DNA from: Aidingimonas lacisalsi
Lineage (GTDB): Bacteria > Pseudomonadota > Gammaproteobacteria > Pseudomonadales > Halomonadaceae
Reading direction: 5' to 3'
DNA: 64,000 nt
Assembly (NCBI RefSeq): GCF_008079445.1
Contig: NZ_VRYH01000001.1
Coordinates: forward strand, 62,001 to 126,000
The translations under genes and the position numbers were made by a program. How positions within the stretch are numbered: the first letter of the stretch is position 1; every line of letters begins with the position of its first letter. The notes beneath the pieces were generated by a model. The model was not told the DNA's origin. It worked only from the letters and a program-made list of their open reading frames with translations, and made no database searches. Shown piece by piece: positions 25,739 through 35,158 of this stretch.

Positions 25739-27076
25739 TCAATCCCCCTTGAGACGCCCCCCCATCTCCTGAGCCAGATCCACGGCGAAGTGGTCGGTCA
25801 TGCCACCGATGAAATCGAGCATACGCCGATAACTGTCATAGAGGCTCCAGGAAGGGCGTGGTGTATTCTCGCCAATCAGGGCCAGTACGCGCTGATGCTT
25901 GAATGTGGACTGACCAGTGAAATGCAGTTCATGAGCGGCACCGATGAATGCCTCGAGCAGGATACCAAGCGTCGTGTAGGCGCCAATTTCAAGCTTGGCC
26001 TTGCGCTCGTTCTGAAAGATGCGCTCGCGGGCCAAACGCTTGGCCGCACCGACCCCCCAGCCAAGATCGGGATGGCACAGTTCCAGCAGATCGGTCTCCA
26101 ACGCACCGTTGAGCAACTCCTGCTCATGCTGTACGAACACGTCCGCGACATCCGTAACCGCCCGCTCCATGGCGGCGCCACGCAGTGCCGCAATCTGCCG
26201 CCGTTGCGAAACGCCATCGCGTTTCATCGCCTCGTATTCCAACGGCACGCCGCCCGCGATATGGATCAAAACTTCAGCGACTTCCTCGAAACGCAGGATA
26301 TCCATTTCCAGGCCATCTTCCAGGTCAAGCAAGGCATAACAGATATCATCAGCCGCCTCGACCAGCCAGGCCAATGGATGGCGGCACCATACCCAGTCGC
26401 CACGCGGCCTGAGGCCGAGCCGTTTGGCCACCTCGGCCAGCAAGTGCTTTTCCGACTGATAACTGCCGAACTTCCCGGCCGTCCCCCCATGCTCTACCGT
26501 CCAAGGGTATTTGAGCAGCGTGCCCAGGGTAGCCCCGGTCAATCGCATGCCACCCTTGAACTGGTTGTACTCGATCTGCGTGACGATCCGGAATCCCTGA
26601 GCATTCCCTTCATACGTCAGCAAGTCGGCACACTCGGTATCGGTCAGGTCATCGAGCAGTCCCCCGGTCTCTTGTTCAGCCCGCTTGAACCAGTCACGAA
26701 TCGCATACTCACCGGCATGACCAAATGGAGGGTTGCCAATATCGTGGGCCAGGCAGGCCGCTTGAACGATCACGCCCAAGTCGGCCGGGGTAATCCAGGA
26801 AGGCAAACGGTGACTGAGTTCTTCGCCAACGATCATGCCCAGCGAACGACCGACACACCCGACTTCGAGTGAGTGCGTAAGGCGGGTATGAATATGATCG
26901 TTGTCAGTCAGGGGATGTACCTGAGTCTTGCGCCCCAGGCGACGGAACGAGCCGGCGAACACGATCCGGTCATGATCCTTGTGAAACGGGCTGCGACCAA
27001 CTTCTTCACGCGAACCGCGGGGCTTGTCGTTAAGCCGGGTCGGCGCCAGTAGCCGCTCCCAGTGCATATGGGTCAT
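25739..27076 (-). CDS. dgt: Deoxyguanosinetriphosphate triphosphohydrolase-like protein
   Basis: 445 aa from ATG 27076, preceded by AAGGAGAG; an in-frame start at 27124 lies upstream of that site. HD-domain metal ligands are visible in HTRLTHSLEV and CLAHDIGNPPFGHAGE, followed by YEGNAQGFRI, all typical of the Dgt family. The enzyme cleaves dGTP or other dNTPs to the nucleoside and triphosphate and affects dNTP pools and phage resistance in E. coli. It follows tctA by 70 bases and precedes RNase T2 by 3, so the two nucleic-acid-related genes form a pair. Confidence 0.92.
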   Translation of the reverse strand: MTHMHWERLLAPTRLNDKPRGSREEVGRSPFHKDHDRIVFAGSFRRLGRKTQVHPLTDNDHIHTRLTHSLEVGCVGRSLGMIVGEELSHRLPSWITPADLGVIVQAACLAHDIGNPPFGHAGEYAIRDWFKRAEQETGGLLDDLTDTECADLLTYEGNAQGFRIVTQIEYNQFKGGMRLTGATLGTLLKYPWTVEHGGTAGKFGSYQSEKHLLAEVAKRLGLRPRGDWVWCRHPLAWLVEAADDICYALLDLEDGLEMDILRFEEVAEVLIHIAGGVPLEYEAMKRDGVSQRRQIAALRGAAMERAVTDVADVFVQHEQELLNGALETDLLELCHPDLGWGVGAAKRLARERIFQNERKAKLEIGAYTTLGILLEAFIGAAHELHFTGQSTFKHQRVLALIGENTPRPSWSLYDSYRRMLDFIGGMTDHFAVDLAQEMGGRLKGD

Positions 27077-27146
27077 TGGCTTTCTCTCCTTGAGCCCCCA
27101 TTCTGGCACCCCGAGGACGGCCATGGCTATCAGTCGCTGTCCCGGA

Positions 27147-28640
27147 TCAGCGCGACTGCTTGACCAGCCAGTTGAACAGCAGACCAGCCACGATCAAGGT
27201 CGCAGCGAACGCATAGATCCCCACGGAAATCCCACTGCTCCAGAGAATGTCCCAATCACCACTGGATATCGACATCGCCCGACGCAAGTTGTATTCCATC
27301 TGGCCACCCAGCAACAGGCCGAGCACTACGGGTACCGTAGGAATTTCGAGCTTCCTGAGTATGTAGCCGAGCACACCGAACGCCAGCATCATGTACAGGT
27401 CGAATGCACTGTTGCTCAACGAGTAGATACCGACAAAGGCCACCATCACGACCATCGGCATCAGAAACCAGCCTGGTGCCCGCAGCACGCGGGCAAAGAG
27501 TCCCACCAACGGAATATTGAGCAACAACAGCATCACGTTGCCGATGAACAAGGCCGCCACCAACCCCCAGACCATCTCCGGCTGATCCTCGAACAGCAAG
27601 GGGCCGGGCGTGATATTCATGGACAACAGCATGGCCAACAGAATCGCCGTGGTTCCACTGCCCGGTATGCCCAATGACAGCATAGGGATCAACGCGCCTC
27701 CGGCAGCGGCATTGTTGCCTGCCTCAGGCGCAGCCACACCGCGTGGGTCACCTTGGCCGAATTTGCCATGACGGCCCAACCAGCGCTTTTCCAGGGTATA
27801 GGAGAGGAAACTGCCCAACGCCGCTCCCGCGCCTGGCAGGACACCCGCGATGAAACCGATGAACGAGCTGCGCGTGATGGTCGACCGGCACTGCCAGGCA
27901 CTGCGCATGCCTGGCAGTGCCGAGCCGAGCTTCAGCGTCGGCTTGTCGCTGTGGCGAGTATCCTCGAGGAAAAGCAGGCACTCGGAAATGGCAAACAGAC
28001 CGACCAGTGCCACGATGAAGTCGATGCCATCGTAGATCTCGAACCAGCCGAAGGTGTAGCGAGGCACGCTGCTCACGGAATCCAGCCCGACGGTGCCGAG
28101 CAGCAGCCCCAAACACGCCGCGATGAAGCTTTTCGACAGGCTGCCGCTGGTCACGCCGCCGATAGTGGCGAAAGCCAGCATGAACAGTGCGAAATACTCT
28201 GCGGGACCGAATTGAATCGCGACACCCACCAGCAACGGCGCAAATAGCGTCAAGCCGATGGTCGCCACGGTAGCGCCAACGAATGACGCCACACCGGAGA
28301 GTCCCAACGCTTTACCGCCGAGCCCCTGGCGCGCCATGGGATGGCCGTCCAGGGTCGTCATCATGGCCGGCTCGTCACCAGGAATATTGAGTAGAATGGA
28401 ACTGATTCGGCCCCCGTACATACAGCCATAATAGATACTGACCAGCAGAATCAGTGCCGCTGTCGGGGCGAGACCAAAATTGAACGTCAATGGGATCATC
28501 AGCGCCACACCATTGACCGGCCCTAACCCCGGAAGAGAACCGATCAGTGTGCCAAGCGCACATCCGACCAACGCCAGGAAGAGGTGCTGGGGCTCGACAG
28601 CCACAGCGAACCCTTGTGCAAGAAAGGCGAGCGTATCCAT
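27147..28640 (-). CDS. tctA: Tripartite tricarboxylate transporter large permease, TctA family
   Basis: 497 aa with about 11-12 membrane segments. TctA landmarks are GTLIGSLPGLGPVNGVALMIPLTF near the N-terminus, YYGCMYGGRISSILLNIPGD, GVLPGAGAALGSFLSYTLEK and LSLGIPGSGTTAILLAML. The start is ATG 28640, after AAGGGTCGCT; the open frame continues upstream into tctB. It forms the inner-membrane transport path with TctB, fed by the periplasmic TctC. The neighbouring CoA-transferase and lyase genes suggest a di- or tricarboxylate that is then activated with CoA. Confidence 0.95.
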   Translation of the reverse strand: MDTLAFLAQGFAVAVEPQHLFLALVGCALGTLIGSLPGLGPVNGVALMIPLTFNFGLAPTAALILLVSIYYGCMYGGRISSILLNIPGDEPAMMTTLDGHPMARQGLGGKALGLSGVASFVGATVATIGLTLFAPLLVGVAIQFGPAEYFALFMLAFATIGGVTSGSLSKSFIAACLGLLLGTVGLDSVSSVPRYTFGWFEIYDGIDFIVALVGLFAISECLLFLEDTRHSDKPTLKLGSALPGMRSAWQCRSTITRSSFIGFIAGVLPGAGAALGSFLSYTLEKRWLGRHGKFGQGDPRGVAAPEAGNNAAAGGALIPMLSLGIPGSGTTAILLAMLLSMNITPGPLLFEDQPEMVWGLVAALFIGNVMLLLLNIPLVGLFARVLRAPGWFLMPMVVMVAFVGIYSLSNSAFDLYMMLAFGVLGYILRKLEIPTVPVVLGLLLGGQMEYNLRRAMSISSGDWDILWSSGISVGIYAFAATLIVAGLLFNWLVKQSR

Positions 28641-28650
28641 AGCGACCCTT

Positions 28651-29124
28651 TTACCAGTCGAGGCCGGGCATGTTGGGGAGCGGCATTCCCAGAGCGAACT
28701 CGAACAACCCATAGAGACCGACTGTCAGCACCGCCCCGCACACCAGCGCGGGTTTCCATCGCGCACCGAACAAGCGTATCAGCAGTATCACGGTGACCAG
28801 GCTGGCTGGCAGGAAGCCCCATGGCTCGAGAAACGCGCCGTAACTCGTCAACAGGGCCAACGCACAGCCCTGGCGAATCAGCGCCGCCCGATGCGGCCAG
28901 CGCTGATTGAACCCGGGGCGCAGGATCAGGTAAAGCGAGATGACGCCAAGCGGTACACAGACCAGACGTGGAAACACGCCTGGCCCCACCGGTTGCATGA
29001 AACCGGCCGTGAAGTTGAAGGAATAACTCCATGCCGCCACGGCCAGGACCAACAGCACGGCCCCGGCGATCCGGTCGCCGACGACACCGGAAATCCGCTC
29101 AGGCTGGACGTCGGTTTCGCTCAC
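28651..29124 (-). CDS. tctB: Tripartite tricarboxylate transporter small membrane protein, TctB family
   Basis: 157 aa with four hydrophobic segments near residues 15-35, 45-65, 83-117 and 130-147. GVFPRLVCVPLGVISLYLILRP is the conserved TctB entry segment (usually FP...G). The start overlaps the tctC stop by 4 bases and its stop lies 10 bases before tctA, as expected for a tctCBA operon. Its exact role in the complex is poorly known. Confidence 0.9.
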   Translation of the reverse strand: MSETDVQPERISGVVGDRIAGAVLLVLAVAAWSYSFNFTAGFMQPVGPGVFPRLVCVPLGVISLYLILRPGFNQRWPHRAALIRQGCALALLTSYGAFLEPWGFLPASLVTVILLIRLFGARWKPALVCGAVLTVGLYGLFEFALGMPLPNMPGLDW

Positions 29125-30116
29125 TCAATGACCCCGATCTCGCGAGATACCTCCTGGACATTCTCGATCGACTGACGCACGAAGTCATCGAAATCTTCGC
29201 CGCCCCGCCACAGCGGTACCAGACCGTTCTGTTGCGCGACATCCTTCCACTCGTCGCTGTCATAGAGCGTCTGGAGCGTTTCCACCATGGCATTGTAATC
29301 GTCATCCGAGACATCACCGCCGGTATAGAAGCCCCGCCAGTTGTAGCCGGTCACGTCATAGCCCTGCGAGGTCGCCGTTGGCAGATCCTCGAACGGCTCA
29401 GGCAAAGGCTCCTCGGAGAGCACGGCCAGTACACGAACATCGCCTGACTCGATGAAGCCGGCGATCTCCCCCAAGTCCGTGGACACGACATCCACATGGC
29501 CGCCCATCATCTGTGTCACGGCGGGGCCGCCGCCATCGAACTGGACCCATTTGACGCTACTGATCTGGTCGGCAGGCATGCCAGCCGCCTTGGCCAGCAT
29601 CAGGGCACGGATATGATCCCAGCCGCCCGCGCCGCTGGAGCCTGCCATGGCCAACGAGTCGGGCTCATTGATCATATCGTCCAACAACTCATCGAGTGTT
29701 TGATACTCGCTCTCGTCATCGACCAGAATCACCCCGACATCCGTCCCCAGCATTGCCAGCCAGCGCATGGTATCGGCTCCGCCGGGGTACTGACCCTGAG
29801 CGATCTGGGTCATCCCCACCGTACTGGTGGCCACGATGAGATCACTATCGTCGGAACGCTCGCTGGCCACGTTGGCAAAAGCCACGGCACCGACGCCTCC
29901 CGGCATATTGGTCACCTGAACCGAGCCATCCACCAGCTCCAGGTCGCGCAGCAGCTTGCCAACGGAACGGCAGGTGAAGTCCCAGCCGCCGCCCGGATCG
30001 GCCGGCGCAATACATTCATCGATCGGCAGGGCCTGGCTCGGCGAGCTAAGGGCCAGGCCGGCTCCCAGGAAGGCAGCAGCAGCAAAGCCATGCCGGGCGC
30101 GCTTCAATATACTCAT
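29121..30116 (-). CDS. tctC: Tripartite tricarboxylate transporter binding protein, TctC / Bug family
   Basis: 331 aa with a signal peptide (AAAAFLGAGLALSSPSQA). Bug-family features are ECIAPADPGGGWDFTCRSVGKLL, VTNMPGGVGAVAFANVA and GSSGAGGWDHIRALML, which line the two carbonyl-binding loops. It is a periplasmic carboxylate-binding protein. GGGWD in the first loop marks the true TctC subgroup, which prefers tricarboxylates or branched dicarboxylates, over the many Bug paralogues. It follows the CoA-transferase gene by 65 bases. Confidence 0.92.
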   Translation of the reverse strand: MSILKRARHGFAAAAFLGAGLALSSPSQALPIDECIAPADPGGGWDFTCRSVGKLLRDLELVDGSVQVTNMPGGVGAVAFANVASERSDDSDLIVATSTVGMTQIAQGQYPGGADTMRWLAMLGTDVGVILVDDESEYQTLDELLDDMINEPDSLAMAGSSGAGGWDHIRALMLAKAAGMPADQISSVKWVQFDGGGPAVTQMMGGHVDVVSTDLGEIAGFIESGDVRVLAVLSEEPLPEPFEDLPTATSQGYDVTGYNWRGFYTGGDVSDDDYNAMVETLQTLYDSDEWKDVAQQNGLVPLWRGGEDFDDFVRQSIENVQEVSREIGVIE

Positions 30117-30181
30117 CTGATCGTTCCTCCGCTTGTTGTTATCAGTGACTCGGAATCGAGCCTAGCGTCCTGCAGGGTAGT

Positions 30182-31387
30182 TCAAACAACCCCTTTTTCG
30201 CGCAACGCATCGATCTCCGTATCGTCGAAGCCCAGCTCGTTCAGGACGTCGCGACTATGTTCGCCGAGAGCCGGCACGGGGTGGTGCACTGCAGCAGGCG
30301 ACTCCGTCATTTTTACCGGAAAGCCGGTGACCGGAATCCGCCCCAACGCACCTTGATCGATTTCGAGCTTCATCTCCTGAGCCAGGACCTGAGGATCCTC
30401 GAACGTCTCGCGCAGATCATGGATACGGCCACACGGCACACCTGCACGATTGAGATGCTCGATCCACGCATCAACGCCATGCTGCTCGATTTCCCGATTG
30501 AGAATGTCACGCAATGCTTCGCGGTTGGCCATGCGCCGATCGTTGTCTGCGAAACGCTCATCGTCCAACAGATACAGCATGTCCAGCGCCCCCAGGAAAC
30601 GTTCGACCATGGCATCGTTGCTTGGCGCGATCGCCACTTGTCCATCGCTCGCTCGAAACAATCCGTAGGGATAGAGCATGGGATGATCGTTCCCCGTGCG
30701 GGCCGGCACCCGATCGGTGGCAAAGAATTCCGCAGCCAGATAGCCCATCATGCTGATCAAGCCGTTGGTCAGAGCCGTTTCCACGATATCGCCGGCCCCG
30801 GTGCGTGCGCGCCGCACCAAGGCCGCGCAGATACCGAACGCCAGGTTCTGGCTGGCCACCATATCGCTGATCGGCGGGGCGGCACGCATGGGTTCACCAT
30901 CGCTGGGACCGTTGACATTCATGAAACCGCTCATTGCCTGAGCAATGAAGTCATAAGCGGGCCGGTCACGATAGGGACCTGTGGAACCGAAGCCATTGAT
31001 GCGCCCCACGACCAGATGTGGATAACGCTGACGCAACGTCTCGTCATCCAAGCCCATCTTGCCCAGCACGCCGGGGCGAAAATTCTCGACGAGCACGTCC
31101 GCGTCATCCAGAAGCTGACCCAGGATGACCTTGCCCTCATCACTGCGCAGATCCAGCGTCAGGGAGCGCTTGTTGCGATTGAACTGGGCGAAATACCAGC
31201 TGAACCCGTTGACCTTATTGCCCTGGGAACGCACCACGTCACCACGCCCCGGCGGCTCGACCTTGATCACTTCAGCACCATGATCGCCCAGAATCTGCGT
31301 ACAGAAGGGCCCCGATATCACGCGCGTCAGGTCGATGACGCGAATGCCCTCAAGGGTTCCAGTGTCGCCCTTTTCAGCGTGTGACAT
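30182..31387 (-). CDS. CaiB/BaiF family (class III) CoA-transferase
   Basis: 401 aa from ATG 31387, preceded by GAGGGGTGAGC and located 2 bases after the lyase stop codon. Family III motifs: VIDLTRVISGPFCTQILGDHGAEVIKVEPPGRGD, NRNKRSLTLDL, DVLVENFRPGVL with the catalytic Asp in the active-site loop region, and the glycine-rich GFGSTGPY. It moves CoA between carboxylic acids. Human SUGCT, which uses succinyl-CoA and 3-hydroxy-3-methylglutarate, belongs to this family, and here the adjacent lyase is of the HMG-CoA type. The substrate is inferred from that pairing. Confidence 0.9.
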   Translation of the reverse strand: MSHAEKGDTGTLEGIRVIDLTRVISGPFCTQILGDHGAEVIKVEPPGRGDVVRSQGNKVNGFSWYFAQFNRNKRSLTLDLRSDEGKVILGQLLDDADVLVENFRPGVLGKMGLDDETLRQRYPHLVVGRINGFGSTGPYRDRPAYDFIAQAMSGFMNVNGPSDGEPMRAAPPISDMVASQNLAFGICAALVRRARTGAGDIVETALTNGLISMMGYLAAEFFATDRVPARTGNDHPMLYPYGLFRASDGQVAIAPSNDAMVERFLGALDMLYLLDDERFADNDRRMANREALRDILNREIEQHGVDAWIEHLNRAGVPCGRIHDLRETFEDPQVLAQEMKLEIDQGALGRIPVTGFPVKMTESPAAVHHPVPALGEHSRDVLNELGFDDTEIDALREKGVV

Positions 31388-31389
31388 GC

Positions 31390-32352
31390 TCACCCCTCGG
31401 CAGTCGGAACGGCGGAACGGTCGCTGGTCGCCAGTCGCGGCCCCGCCTTGGACACCTGACCCGGCAAGGGGCGGCCCATCAAGCGAGAAGCGAATCGGGC
31501 AGCATCGATCATGCATTGAAGGTCGATACCGGTATCGATTCCCATCTCACTCAGCAGATAGACGAGATCTTCGCTGGCGATATTCCCCGTAGCGCCGGGC
31601 GCGAAAGGACATCCACCCAGGCCACCTATCGAACTCTCGTAGCGTTCCACGCCAAGCGCCAATCCTTGCATGACGTTAGCCAAACCAATACCGCGGGTAT
31701 TATGGAAATGTAACGCAGGGGACAGGGAAGGCGTTGCACGCCGTAACTGCTGAACGCGATCGACGACCAGCGGTGGGGTTGCCATACCCGTGGTGTCACC
31801 CAGCGACACGCGAGTGACCCCGAGGTCAACGAACCGGCGGGCGATCTCGACCACCGACTGGACGGGCACGTCGCCCTCGAACGGACAACCGAAGCTGGTG
31901 GCGATAGCACCGCGCAACTCGATACCACTGCCCTCCAGCCGTACCGCGATACGCTCGAAGCTCGCCAACGACTCGCTTACACCCGCGTTGACGTTCTTGG
32001 CGTTATGACTCTCCGAGGCAGAGACGAACATGACCACGGAATCGACACCTGCCGCCAGCGCCCGCTCGGCACCACGCTGGTTGGGCACCAGCGCCGAAAA
32101 ATGGACGTCCTCCAGGTCCTGGAGCTCGGCCACCAATTCCGCTGCATCGGCGAGCGCCGGCACGGCACGTGGACTGACAAAAGACGTCAACTCGAATTCG
32201 CCCACCCCGGCATTGACCAACATGCGCACCAGCTCGGCCTTCTGCGACGTGGCCAGTCTCACCGCCTCATTCTGCAAACCATCGCGCAGCCCGACTTCGG
32301 TGACCTGAACCCGGTTGGGACGACTGTCTGATGCCGACGGAAACGCATCCAT
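31390..32352 (-). CDS. Hydroxymethylglutaryl-CoA lyase-like enzyme
   Basis: 320 aa TIM barrel of the HMGL family. Visible features: TEVGLRDGLQNE with metal ligand Asp24, LGDTTGMATP, HFHNTRGIGLANV with metal-binding histidines, and GGLGGCPFAPGATGNIASED with the catalytic Cys. The enzyme splits 3-hydroxy-3-methylglutaryl-CoA into acetyl-CoA and acetoacetate, usually in leucine breakdown. Here the other leucine genes (liuABCD) are absent and it leads an operon with a CoA-transferase and TctCBA, which suggests use of external HMG or a related acid. Homologues cleaving other 3-hydroxyacyl-CoAs exist. Confidence 0.9.
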   Translation of the reverse strand: MDAFPSASDSRPNRVQVTEVGLRDGLQNEAVRLATSQKAELVRMLVNAGVGEFELTSFVSPRAVPALADAAELVAELQDLEDVHFSALVPNQRGAERALAAGVDSVVMFVSASESHNAKNVNAGVSESLASFERIAVRLEGSGIELRGAIATSFGCPFEGDVPVQSVVEIARRFVDLGVTRVSLGDTTGMATPPLVVDRVQQLRRATPSLSPALHFHNTRGIGLANVMQGLALGVERYESSIGGLGGCPFAPGATGNIASEDLVYLLSEMGIDTGIDLQCMIDAARFASRLMGRPLPGQVSKAGPRLATSDRSAVPTAEG

Positions 32353-32490
32353 GACCTATCCTACAATATGAAAGGTGGCAAGCACTTCCTGGCACGCTAC
32401 GAGAGAGCGTCCACCCTCACAATGCCTCTTTCGTCCAATGCACCGATGGCGTCAGGTCACAGAAGGTCATCTCCCTCGCTGGCGTAGGCA

Positions 32491-33906
32491 TCAGTCCCCA
32501 TCCGCCAGTGCCGGCAACAACACCTTCACCTTGCGCGTCAGCGTATTACGCCCCCAACCGAGCAGTTCGGCGGCTTCTCCCTTGCGACCACCGGTATGCT
32601 TGAGCGCTGTCTCGATCAAGATGCGTTCGAAGTCGGGAACGGCCTCCTCCAGCAGGTGCGTGTGGCCGGCGGCCAGGGCGCGGTCGGCCCAATCGCGAAA
32701 CGCGGCACGCCAGTCACCAGCCGCGACTTCTTCGTCATCGGCTTGGCGAAGCTCCGGGGGCAGGTCGTCGATCAGCACTTCCCGACCCGACGCCATCACC
32801 GTCAACCAACGACACGTGTTCTCGAGCTGTCGTACGTTACCCGGCCAGGGCAAGCGAGTCAGATGCTGTTCGGCTTCCTTGGTCAATACCTTGGATTCGG
32901 TCGCCAGTTCCTTGGCAGCTTCGGCCAGAAAATGCTCGGCCAGACGAGGAATATCCTCGCGCCGTTCGGACAAGCGTGGCAAATGGACACGAATGACATT
33001 CAACCGATGGAACAGGTCTTCGCGGAAGCGCCCCTCTTGGACCAGCGTCTCAAGATTCTGATGCGTCGCGGCGATGATCCTTACATCGGCCTTGACCGAT
33101 AGATGGCCACCGACCCGATAGAATTCGCCATCCGCCAGTACACGCAGCAGGCGCGTCTGTGTATCCGGCGGCATATCGCCGATTTCATCGAGAAACAGCG
33201 TTCCGCCATCGGCCTGCTCGAAACGTCCTCGCCGTTGCGCCGTGGCACCTGTGAAAGCCCCCTTCTCATGACCAAACAGCTCGGACTCCATCAAATCCTT
33301 GGGGATCGCCGCCATGTTCAAGGCAATGAACGGCTTTTCGGCACGCGGGCTGTGCTGGTGCAACGCTTGAGCGACTCGCTCCTTGCCGGTTCCCGACTCC
33401 CCATTGATCAGCACCGTGATATGCGATTGCGAGAGCCGTCCGATAGCACGAAACACCTCCTGCATGGCCGGTGCTTCCCCGATGATCTCCGCCGACAAAC
33501 CTTCAGGAGCACGCGCGGGACTCTGCCGCTCACGCGCATGCGCCACGGCACGCCTGACCAGCGACAGCGCTTCATCGACATCGAACGGCTTGGGCAGATA
33601 CTCGAAGGCGCCCCCCTGATAGGAGGCGACGGCACTGTCGAGGTCGGAGTGTGCCGTCATGACGATCACCGGCAGATCCGGGTAGGATTCACGCACCTGA
33701 GCCATGAGATCGAGCCCATCCAGCCCAGGCATGCGAATGTCCGTGAGCAACACTTCGGGCGGTTGTTTGAGCAGGCGTTCCAATGCAGCATCGCCTCGTT
33801 CGAAGCTCTCTACTTCCAGATCCGGCTGGGCCAGGGCACGCTCCAGCACCCAGCGAATGGCACGATCGTCGTCAACGATCACGATACGTGCAGTTTCTTC
33901 AGTCAT
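32491..33906 (-). CDS. ntrC: Nitrogen regulation response regulator NtrC
   Basis: 471 aa. The receiver domain has phosphoacceptor Asp56 (LLTDIRMPG) with acidic residues DDD at 12-14. The sigma-54 AAA+ domain shows [10 protein letters not shown] (Walker A), the sigma-54 contact loop KGAFTGA and [10 protein letters not shown] (Walker B). The C-terminal Fis-type helix-turn-helix is [30 protein letters not shown]. Phosphorylated NtrC activates nitrogen-assimilation promoters with RNA polymerase-sigma-54. Its start overlaps the ntrB stop by 8 bases, and NtrC-type sites lie before ntrB and glnA. Confidence 0.96.
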   Translation of the reverse strand: MTEETARIVIVDDDRAIRWVLERALAQPDLEVESFERGDAALERLLKQPPEVLLTDIRMPGLDGLDLMAQVRESYPDLPVIVMTAHSDLDSAVASYQGGAFEYLPKPFDVDEALSLVRRAVAHARERQSPARAPEGLSAEIIGEAPAMQEVFRAIGRLSQSHITVLINGESGTGKERVAQALHQHSPRAEKPFIALNMAAIPKDLMESELFGHEKGAFTGATAQRRGRFEQADGGTLFLDEIGDMPPDTQTRLLRVLADGEFYRVGGHLSVKADVRIIAATHQNLETLVQEGRFREDLFHRLNVIRVHLPRLSERREDIPRLAEHFLAEAAKELATESKVLTKEAEQHLTRLPWPGNVRQLENTCRWLTVMASGREVLIDDLPPELRQADDEEVAAGDWRAAFRDWADRALAAGHTHLLEEAVPDFERILIETALKHTGGRKGEAAELLGWGRNTLTRKVKVLLPALADGD

Positions 33907-34969
33907 CAGAGCCTCCAGCAGCGGCAGTCGTGGACGTCTCCAGGGGAATCAATAGACGAAACTCGGTTCGCCCGGGATGGGAATCGCATTCGATCAATCC
34001 GTGATGTTGATGCAGTATCGACTGAGCGATGGAGAGACCCAGGCCACTACCTTCGGCACGACCCGAGACCATAGGGTAGAACAGGGTTTCACGCAGCGAC
34101 TGAGGAATGCCGGGCCCGTTGTCGATGATGGCGACCTCGCACACCAGCCGATGACGCTCCGCCCCCAGCGTGAACTGGCGCCGGGCACGTGTGCGCAATA
34201 CCAGTTTCGGCTCATGGGTACCGTGCTCTTCCAGCGCCTCGACGGCATTGCGCGATACGTTGAGAACGGCTTGGATCAACTGCCCTTCCCCCCCCGCAAG
34301 TTCCGGCAGGCTGGGGTCATAATCGCGTACCACATCGACCTTGGCATGCTCGGCAATCAGCAAGGTACGCACACGCTCCAGTACCTTGTGGACGTTCAGC
34401 GGCTGATGCTGCTCCAAGCGGTTCGGGCCCAGCATGCGATCGACCAGATCACGAAGCCGATCCGCCTCTTCCACGATGATACGAGTGAATTCGGCCAGTT
34501 GCGGATCGGGCAAGTCGCGCTCCAGTAATTGGGCCGCGCCACGAATTCCCCCGAGCGGGTTCTTGATCTCATGCGCGAGGCCGCGTGACAGCACCTTGAT
34601 CGTCTCCTGACGGGCAATCAGCGCCTCCTCACGCGAAATTCTCAACAACCGGTCCCGAGGCTCGATCTCCAGCAACAATTCATCATCGGAGAGTGGCGTC
34701 ACGGTGAAATCGACCGTCACTGCCTCACCCCCGGGTATCAGGAGCTGGGCTTCACGCTGGGTGAATGGATGGAAGTCGCGTCGCGCCTTGGCCAACACCG
34801 ACGCCACCTCGCCTTCCAACCCGGCCAGGCTCTCCAGCCAGGCACCTTGGACACGCCCCAGGCTGACCGCCAGCATGGCTTCTGCCGCAGGATTCATCCA
34901 GCGCACCCGTAATGCGCCATCCAGCAGCACTACAGCCGTGGTCAGGTGTTCCATCAAGCGTTGATACAT
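33899..34969 (-). CDS. ntrB: Nitrogen regulation sensor histidine kinase NtrB
   Basis: 356 aa from ATG 34969; an open frame further upstream lacks family sequence. The N-terminal PAS domain begins TAVVLLDGALRVRWMNPAAE. The H-box is SRGLAHEIKNPLGGIRGAAQ, and the ATPase boxes are NVSRNAVEALE (N), IIDNGPGIPQSLRETLFYP (G1/F) and GSGLGLSIAQ (G2). With PII it phosphorylates or dephosphorylates NtrC according to nitrogen status, in the cytosol. A sigma-54 promoter about 36 bp before the start and an NtrC palindrome upstream indicate that ntrBC can be transcribed apart from glnA. Confidence 0.95.
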   Translation of the reverse strand: MYQRLMEHLTTAVVLLDGALRVRWMNPAAEAMLAVSLGRVQGAWLESLAGLEGEVASVLAKARRDFHPFTQREAQLLIPGGEAVTVDFTVTPLSDDELLLEIEPRDRLLRISREEALIARQETIKVLSRGLAHEIKNPLGGIRGAAQLLERDLPDPQLAEFTRIIVEEADRLRDLVDRMLGPNRLEQHQPLNVHKVLERVRTLLIAEHAKVDVVRDYDPSLPELAGGEGQLIQAVLNVSRNAVEALEEHGTHEPKLVLRTRARRQFTLGAERHRLVCEVAIIDNGPGIPQSLRETLFYPMVSGRAEGSGLGLSIAQSILHQHHGLIECDSHPGRTEFRLLIPLETSTTAAAGGSDD

Positions 34970-35004
34970 GGTGCATCCCAAACAAATGGCTTTCACTATT
35001 GATG

Positions 35005-35020
35005 TGCAAGAAGCGCGCCA
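35005..35020 (-). promoter_or_regulatory. Sigma-54 promoter of ntrBC
   Basis: On the minus strand TGGCGCGCTTCTTGCA matches the sigma-54 consensus TGGCAC-N5-TTGCA with one difference; GG and GC are separated by exactly 10 bases. Transcription would start near 34993, about 24 bases before the ntrB start codon. Confidence 0.75.
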
Positions 35021-35071
35021 GCATAGCTCTTGCCGCAAATGCGGGTTGCATGGCGGTGCAACGTCATTGTA

Positions 35072-35088
35072 CGCACCATATTAGTGCA
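35072..35088. promoter_or_regulatory. NtrC binding site upstream of ntrB
   Basis: On the minus strand TGCACTAATATGGTGCG matches the NtrC consensus TGCACY-N5-GGTGCA in all but the last base. It lies about 60 bp upstream of the sigma-54 promoter, a proper enhancer position. The glnA site at 37556-37572 agrees with it in 13 of 17 bases. Confidence 0.8.
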
Positions 35089-35158
35089 CTAGCTGGGCGG
35101 GATCGATCATAGAAGGCGCATGCCTGCGACATCGGCCAGCGCGGTGTGAGCCCAAGCG

